DNA from: Hylemonella sp. UBA6679
GTDB taxonomy: Bacteria; Pseudomonadota; Gammaproteobacteria; Burkholderiales; Burkholderiaceae_C
Direction: 5' to 3'
Assembly: GCA_002454975.1 (NCBI GenBank)
Contig: DKJZ01000081.1
Coordinates: 1 to 27,087, forward strand
DNA: 27,087 nt
Part shown: piece after piece, positions 22,682 to 27,087 of the stretch
Position numbering within the stretch: position 1 is the first letter of the stretch
Layout of the letters: every line of letters starts with the position of its first letter
The notes under the pieces: generated by a model
What the model was told of the DNA's origin: nothing
Database searches by the model: none
What the model saw: only the letters and a program-made list of their open reading frames with translations
Program-made: the position numbers and the translations under genes

Positions 22682-24567
22682 TAAAAAGCATCCTCTGGAC
22701 AGTCGGCACAAACCATCTCACGTTGCGCCACCACATCCAGCCACGCTTTGATTTTGGGCAACTCGTAGTTGAAAAAGAACTGCATGGCCCGCCTGCGCCC
22801 TTCATGCGCCGGGCTTGCATCTGTGCACACCAAGCCCACATCCAGCCAAATCCAGGCCAGCACCATGTGCCCAAAGGCTTGCATGTAAGGCACGGCATTG
22901 GCCAAGGCCTCGTTGGCTTGGCCCGTGGACCAAGCCGCACGGGTGGTGGCCTCCACCTCTTGCATGGCCGCGCCCAAGGCTTGGGCATGCGCGCGCAGGT
23001 GTTCATGGGCCGAGGCACGCTGGATGGTGTGCATCATGCGAGCGGCCAGCAGCTGCAGGCCACGGCCGTTTTCCATCAGCACTTTACGGCCAAGAAGGTC
23101 AGCGGCTTGAATGCCATGTGTGCCTTCGTGGATCATGTTGAGGCGGTTGTCGCGCCAATACTGCTCCACCGGAAAATCGCGTGTGTAGCCATAGCCGCCG
23201 TGGATTTGAATCGCCAGCGAGTTGGCTTCTAAACAAAACTCACTCGGCCAACTCTTGGCAATGGGGGTGAGCACTTCGAGCAACAAACGCGCTTCATCGG
23301 CAGCGGCTGTGTCGCCGGTGTGTTGCTCGTCCACCAAGCGCGCACAGTACAACTCCAGCGCCAAGGCGCCTTCGCAATACGCTTTTTGGGTCATCAACAT
23401 GCGCTTGATGTCAGCGTGTTCAATGATGCGCACCTGAGGGGACGCCGCGTCTTTGCTCACCACCGCCCCTGCTTTTTTCGCCAAGCGGCCTTGGGGGCGG
23501 TTTTTCGCGTAGTTCAAGCTGGCCTCGTAGCCGGCCAAGCCCAGCATGGTGGCGGCCATGCCAATGGCGATGCGCGCTTCGTTCATCATGTGGAACATGC
23601 AAGCCAGGCCTTGGCCTGGTTTGCCCACCAAGTAGCCAATGGCACCTGAACCATCGCCAAAGGGGCCACCGGTCTTGGCGTTGAGAGCGGCACCCTCCCC
23701 CACGGCAAACGTACCTTCACCAAAATTAAGCAAGGTGTTGGTGGTGCCGCGCCAGCCGCATTTGTGGTTCAAGCCGGCCAGGGCCACGTCGTTGCGCACA
23801 CCTGTGAGTTCGCCATCGGTACCCACCAGTTTTTTGGGCACGATGAACAAAGAAATGCCTTTGGTGCCGGCAACGAGCTTGCCATTGTCATCAGGTATTT
23901 TTGCCAGCACCAAATGAACGATGTTCTCGGTCAGGTCGTGCTCACCCGCTGAGATCCACATTTTGTTGCCCTTGAGGCGGTAGCGTGGCCCCAGAGGCTC
24001 GTTTTGCCAATCCCCAGTATCGGGCACAGCGCGGGTCGCAATGTCTGACAAGGATGAACCCGCTTGGGGCTCCGACAAACACATGGTGCCCGAGAAGCGC
24101 CCTGCAAACTCTTGTTTGGCGAACACCTCACGCTGCAAAGGCGTGCCGTGCACCATGAGCAAATTGGCATTGCCCGTGGTCAAGAGCCCTGACCCGATGC
24201 TGATGGAGGCCATGCCAAAAAAAGCATTGGCGGCAGCTTCCACAGTGTAGGGCAGTTGCATGCCGCCCATGTCGTAGTCTTGCGCAGCACTGAGCATGCC
24301 TGAGGCTGCGTAGGCTTTTTGGGCCTCATGCGTGGCCTGCGGCAAGATCACTCGCAAACTGCCATCGGGCTCGGTGACGGTGCGGGGCTCTTCGGTGTCC
24401 ACCAAGCGATTGAAAGGCGCGTATTTCTCGCGCGCAATGCGCTCGCAGGTGTCGAGCACCGCGTCAAAGGTTTCGCGTGAGTGGTCGGCAAACCGCTCAC
24501 GCGCACGCAAGGCTGGCGCGTCCAGCCAGTCGTACAACAAGAACTCAAGCGTGGAGCGCAAAGCCAT
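22681..24567 (-). CDS. Acyl-CoA dehydrogenase, long (about 600-residue) class
   Basis: A 628-residue FAD-dependent acyl-CoA dehydrogenase, oxidising acyl-CoA to trans-2-enoyl-CoA. The FAD/substrate segments MCLSEPQAGSSLSD (162-175) and KMWISAGEHDL (202-212) are clear. The catalytic base is Glu481 in NMIHEGTHGIQ, and GGYGYTRDFPVEQYWRD (457-473) is the usual C-terminal signature. The extra 130 C-terminal residues are helical, as in FadE-like and DmdC-like long members. Residues about 284-308 form a Gly-rich insertion in the loop before GAIGYLVG. The start is 3 bases after the thiolase stop. The substrate chain is not evident. Confidence 0.93.
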   Translation of the reverse strand: MALRSTLEFLLYDWLDAPALRARERFADHSRETFDAVLDTCERIAREKYAPFNRLVDTEEPRTVTEPDGSLRVILPQATHEAQKAYAASGMLSAAQDYDMGGMQLPYTVEAAANAFFGMASISIGSGLLTTGNANLLMVHGTPLQREVFAKQEFAGRFSGTMCLSEPQAGSSLSDIATRAVPDTGDWQNEPLGPRYRLKGNKMWISAGEHDLTENIVHLVLAKIPDDNGKLVAGTKGISLFIVPKKLVGTDGELTGVRNDVALAGLNHKCGWRGTTNTLLNFGEGTFAVGEGAALNAKTGGPFGDGSGAIGYLVGKPGQGLACMFHMMNEARIAIGMAATMLGLAGYEASLNYAKNRPQGRLAKKAGAVVSKDAASPQVRIIEHADIKRMLMTQKAYCEGALALELYCARLVDEQHTGDTAAADEARLLLEVLTPIAKSWPSEFCLEANSLAIQIHGGYGYTRDFPVEQYWRDNRLNMIHEGTHGIQAADLLGRKVLMENGRGLQLLAARMMHTIQRASAHEHLRAHAQALGAAMQEVEATTRAAWSTGQANEALANAVPYMQAFGHMVLAWIWLDVGLVCTDASPAHEGRRRAMQFFFNYELPKIKAWLDVVAQREMVCADCPEDAF

Positions 24568-24570
24568 AGG

Positions 24571-25746
24571 TCAGAGCACTTCGAAAATGCCTGCTGCACC
24601 CATACCGCCGCCAATGCACATGGTCACTGCCACACGCTTGGCGCCACGTCGTTTGCCTTCAATCAAGGCGTGGCCCGTCAAACGCTGGCCGCTCACACCA
24701 TAAGGGTGGCCCAGGGCGATGGCGCCACCGTTCACATTCAGGCGGTCAGCGGGAATGCCCAGCTTGTCGCGGCAGTACAGCACTTGCACCGCAAAGGCTT
24801 CGTTGAGCTCCCACAGGTCGATGTCGTTGACGCTCAGGCCCAGGCGCTTGAGCACCTTGGGCACAGCAAACACCGGGCCAATCCCCATTTCATCGGGCTC
24901 GCAACCGGCCACCGCAAAACCCAAAAACCGGCCCAGAGGCTGCAAGCCTTTTTTGCTGGCCAGCTCTTCGCTCATCAGCACGCAAGCGCCAGCACCGTCT
25001 GAGAACTGGCTGGCATTACCGGCCGAGACCACACCACCAGGCATGGCAGGCTTGATGCCGCTGATGCCTTCCATGGTGGTGCCTTCGCGCGTGCCTTCGT
25101 CTTTGCTCACCGTCACTTGTCGGGTGGTCATGCCCATGATTTTGTCGGCCACACCCGCGGTGACGGTGATGGGGGCAATCTCAGCATCAAACAAGCCGGC
25201 TGCCTGCGCAGCGCAAGCCTTTTGCTGGCTGCCAGCGCCGTATTCGTCCATGCGGTCGCGACCAATGTTGTAGCGCTTGGCCACTTGCTCGGCGGTTTGC
25301 AGCATGTTCCAGTAAATCTCGGGCTTGCGCGCATCGAGGTTGGGGTCACGCAGCATGTGCTGGTTCATTTCCTGCTGCACACAAGAAATGCTCTCCACGC
25401 CACCGGCCACAAACACATCGCCTTCGCCGGCAATGATGCGCTGGGCTGCCAGCGCAATGGTCTGCAAACCCGAAGAGCAAAAACGGTTCACCGTCACGCC
25501 GGAAACCGACACCGGGCAGCCCGCTTGCAAGGCAATTTGGCGAGCGATGTTGGCACCTGTGGCGCCCTCGGGGTTGGCACAACCCATGATGACGTCTTCG
25601 ACGAGGTCGGCCTCGATGCCAGCGCGCTCAATGGCGTGCTGCACGGCGTGGCCACCCAGGGTGGCACCGTGGGTCATGTTGAAAGCGCCCTTCCAGCTTT
25701 TGGCCAAGGGGGTACGTGCGGTAGATACGATCACTGCGGATGTCAT
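24571..25746 (-). CDS. Acetyl-CoA C-acyltransferase (thiolase)
   Basis: A 391-residue thiolase. The nucleophile Cys90 lies in NRFCSSGLQ, His347 in GHPYGVSGQ, and the second active-site Cys377 in MCIGGGMGAAG; all catalytic residues are in place. The length is standard. It cleaves 3-oxoacyl-CoA to acetyl-CoA plus a shortened acyl-CoA. It lies 20 bases after the multifunctional protein stop and 3 bases before the dehydrogenase start, forming a beta-oxidation core. AAGG lies 9-10 bases before the ATG. It could also serve as a biosynthetic acetyl-CoA acetyltransferase, but the neighbours favour degradation. Confidence 0.94.
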   Translation of the reverse strand: MTSAVIVSTARTPLAKSWKGAFNMTHGATLGGHAVQHAIERAGIEADLVEDVIMGCANPEGATGANIARQIALQAGCPVSVSGVTVNRFCSSGLQTIALAAQRIIAGEGDVFVAGGVESISCVQQEMNQHMLRDPNLDARKPEIYWNMLQTAEQVAKRYNIGRDRMDEYGAGSQQKACAAQAAGLFDAEIAPITVTAGVADKIMGMTTRQVTVSKDEGTREGTTMEGISGIKPAMPGGVVSAGNASQFSDGAGACVLMSEELASKKGLQPLGRFLGFAVAGCEPDEMGIGPVFAVPKVLKRLGLSVNDIDLWELNEAFAVQVLYCRDKLGIPADRLNVNGGAIALGHPYGVSGQRLTGHALIEGKRRGAKRVAVTMCIGGGMGAAGIFEVL

Positions 25747-25766
25747 GATTTGAAACCTTTTTGTGC

Positions 25767-27087
25767 TTAGTTGAACGTCTTACCTTCGGCCACCAGGCGT
25801 GCCAGCAAAGGCGCGGGTTGCCAAAAATTAGCATCGTCGTGCGGGTTCTTGGCAAAGCGTTGCATGCTTTGCATCACATTGAACAAGCCCACGGTGTCGG
25901 CGTATTGCATGGGGCCACCGCGGTGGATGGGGAAGCCATAGCCGGTGAGGTAGACCATGTCGATGTCGCTGGCCTTGGAGGCAATGCCCTCTTCCAAAAT
26001 GTGCGCGGCTTCGTTGACCAGTGAGTACACCAAGCGTTGCACAATTTCTTCGTCCGAAATCTTGCGCGGGGTGATGCCCAACGCAGCGCGGTGCTTCTCG
26101 ATCATGGCCACCACATCTGCATTGGGGATGGCGTCGCGCTTGCCTGGCTTGTAGTCGTACCAGCCGGCGCCTGTTTTTTGGCCATAGCGGCCCATCTCGC
26201 AAAGCAAGTCGGCCGTTTTGCTGTATCGCAAATTAGGTTTTTCTTGGTAGCGACGCTTGCGTATGGCCCAGCCAATGTCGTTGCCCGCCAGGTCGCCCAT
26301 ACGGAACGGGCCCATGGCAAAACCAAACTTCTCAACAGCGCGGTCTACCTGCGCAGGTGTGCAACCTTCTTCGAGCAAAAAGCCGGCTTGGCGGCTGTAC
26401 TGCTCGATCATGCGGTTGCCAATGAAGCCATCGCACACGCCTGAGACCACCGAGGTCTTTTTGATTTTCTTGCCCAAGGCCATGACAGTGGCCAGCACGT
26501 CTTTGGCGGTCTTCTCGCCACGCACCACCTCAAGCAACTTCATCACATTGGCGGGGCTGAAGAAGTGCGTGCCAATCACGTCTTGCGGGCGCTTGGTGAA
26601 CGAAGCGATCTTGTTCACGTCCAGCGTAGAGGTGTTGGTGGCCAAAATGGCACCAGGTTTCATGACGCGGTCGAGTTCTTTGAACACCGCCTCTTTCACG
26701 CCCATTTCTTCAAACACGGCCTCGATCACCATGTCGGCGTCTTTGAGGTCGTCGTAGCTCAGGGTGGTGCTCAAGAGCGCCATGCGTTGCTCGTACTTGT
26801 CTTGCTTGAGCTTGCCCTTTTTCACCTGGGCCTCGTAGTTTTTGCGGATGGTGGCAATGCCACGGTCCAGCGCCTCTTGCTTCATCTCGAGCATCTTGAC
26901 CGGAATCCCCGCGTTCAAGAAGTTCATGGCAATTCCGCCACCCATGGTGCCAGCGCCAATGACTGCTAGCGAATGGATAGCGCGTGTGGGCGTGTCTGCG
27001 GGCACATCCGGAATTTTTGAGGCAGCACGTTCAGCGGCAAAGATGTGGCGCAGCGCGCGGCACTCCGGCGTCCACATCAGGTTGATG
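25767..27087 (-). CDS. FadB/FadJ-like multifunctional protein, 3-hydroxyacyl-CoA dehydrogenase part (5' end outside window)
   Basis: About 440 C-terminal residues of an enoyl-CoA hydratase/3-hydroxyacyl-CoA dehydrogenase. The visible part begins in the linker helix (CRALRHIFAAERAA), then the NAD-binding motif VIGAGTMGGGIA. The catalytic region is DVIGTHFFSPANVMKLLEVV, whose His is the active-site base, followed by FIGNRM and two C-terminal helical domains (GNDIGW, GYGFPIHRGGPMQYAD). The ATG at 27077 is probably internal, because the linker helix belongs after an enoyl-CoA hydratase domain that should lie beyond base 27087. It catalyses the hydration and oxidation steps upstream of the thiolase. 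The stop is 20 bases before the thiolase start. Confidence 0.92.
   Translation of the reverse strand, partial: INLMWTPECRALRHIFAAERAASKIPDVPADTPTRAIHSLAVIGAGTMGGGIAMNFLNAGIPVKMLEMKQEALDRGIATIRKNYEAQVKKGKLKQDKYEQRMALLSTTLSYDDLKDADMVIEAVFEEMGVKEAVFKELDRVMKPGAILATNTSTLDVNKIASFTKRPQDVIGTHFFSPANVMKLLEVVRGEKTAKDVLATVMALGKKIKKTSVVSGVCDGFIGNRMIEQYSRQAGFLLEEGCTPAQVDRAVEKFGFAMGPFRMGDLAGNDIGWAIRKRRYQEKPNLRYSKTADLLCEMGRYGQKTGAGWYDYKPGKRDAIPNADVVAMIEKHRAALGITPRKISDEEIVQRLVYSLVNEAAHILEEGIASKASDIDMVYLTGYGFPIHRGGPMQYADTVGLFNVMQSMQRFAKNPHDDANFWQPAPLLARLVAEGKTFN

Noticed and set aside
22681..24567. DmdC (methylmercaptopropionyl-CoA dehydrogenase) and a DMSP pathway
   Set aside because: The protein is of the same long class, but no DmdA, DmdB or DmdD partner is visible and FadB/FadA-like neighbours favour general beta-oxidation.

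Overview
This window looks like chromosomal DNA of a betaproteobacterium of the family Comamonadaceae (Limnohabitans/Rhodoferax/Polaromonas-like). That placement is inferred from the protein sequences, the roughly 58-60 % GC content, the dense minus-strand gene packing with purine-rich ribosome binding sites, and short GCTAT/ATAGC-type hairpins. I see no tRNA, rRNA, insertion sequence, integrase, prophage or CRISPR array. Almost everything is coding; the longest gap, just under 300 bases, lies between the two pilin genes.

Region 1 (1-5.4 kb) holds housekeeping and metabolic genes: the 3' end of ygfZ, a gene fusing a hot-dog thioesterase to a GNAT acetyltransferase, an HSL-type esterase, a divergent iron-dependent alcohol dehydrogenase, the tRNA hydroxylase gene trhO, and a patatin-like hydrolase translationally coupled to the upstream tex gene. 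Region 2 (5.4-7.8 kb) is tex, which carries at least one short palindromic repeat in frame.

Region 3 (7.9-16.8 kb) is a Flp/Tad pilus locus read right to left: two tandem flp pilin genes, then cpaA (prepilin peptidase), cpaB, cpaC (secretin), a small lipoprotein, cpaE (tadZ), cpaF (tadA), tadB and tadC. Each flp gene has its own upstream region with an FNR/CRP-type palindrome and its own strong hairpin just after the stop, so the whole transcription unit appears to have been duplicated. tadD, tadE, tadF and tadG are not in the cluster.

Region 4 (16.8-27.1 kb) is one tightly packed minus-strand gene string for acyl-CoA metabolism. In transcription order it has a truncated (window-edge) FadB/FadJ-like multifunctional protein, a thiolase, a large acyl-CoA dehydrogenase, a 62-residue membrane protein, an SDR, a PaaI-type thioesterase, a CurA-like reductase, a GST-like protein, a second SDR, and a polytopic GT-C-like membrane protein. 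The last gene ends inside the flp regulatory region, so the beta-oxidation string and the pilus locus abut and may be linked by read-through.

No clearly unprecedented system is visible. The most interesting signals are the duplicated flp units with their palindromes and hairpins, the paired cysteines at the pilin C-termini, the thioesterase-GNAT fusion, and the palindromic repeat translated as part of Tex.
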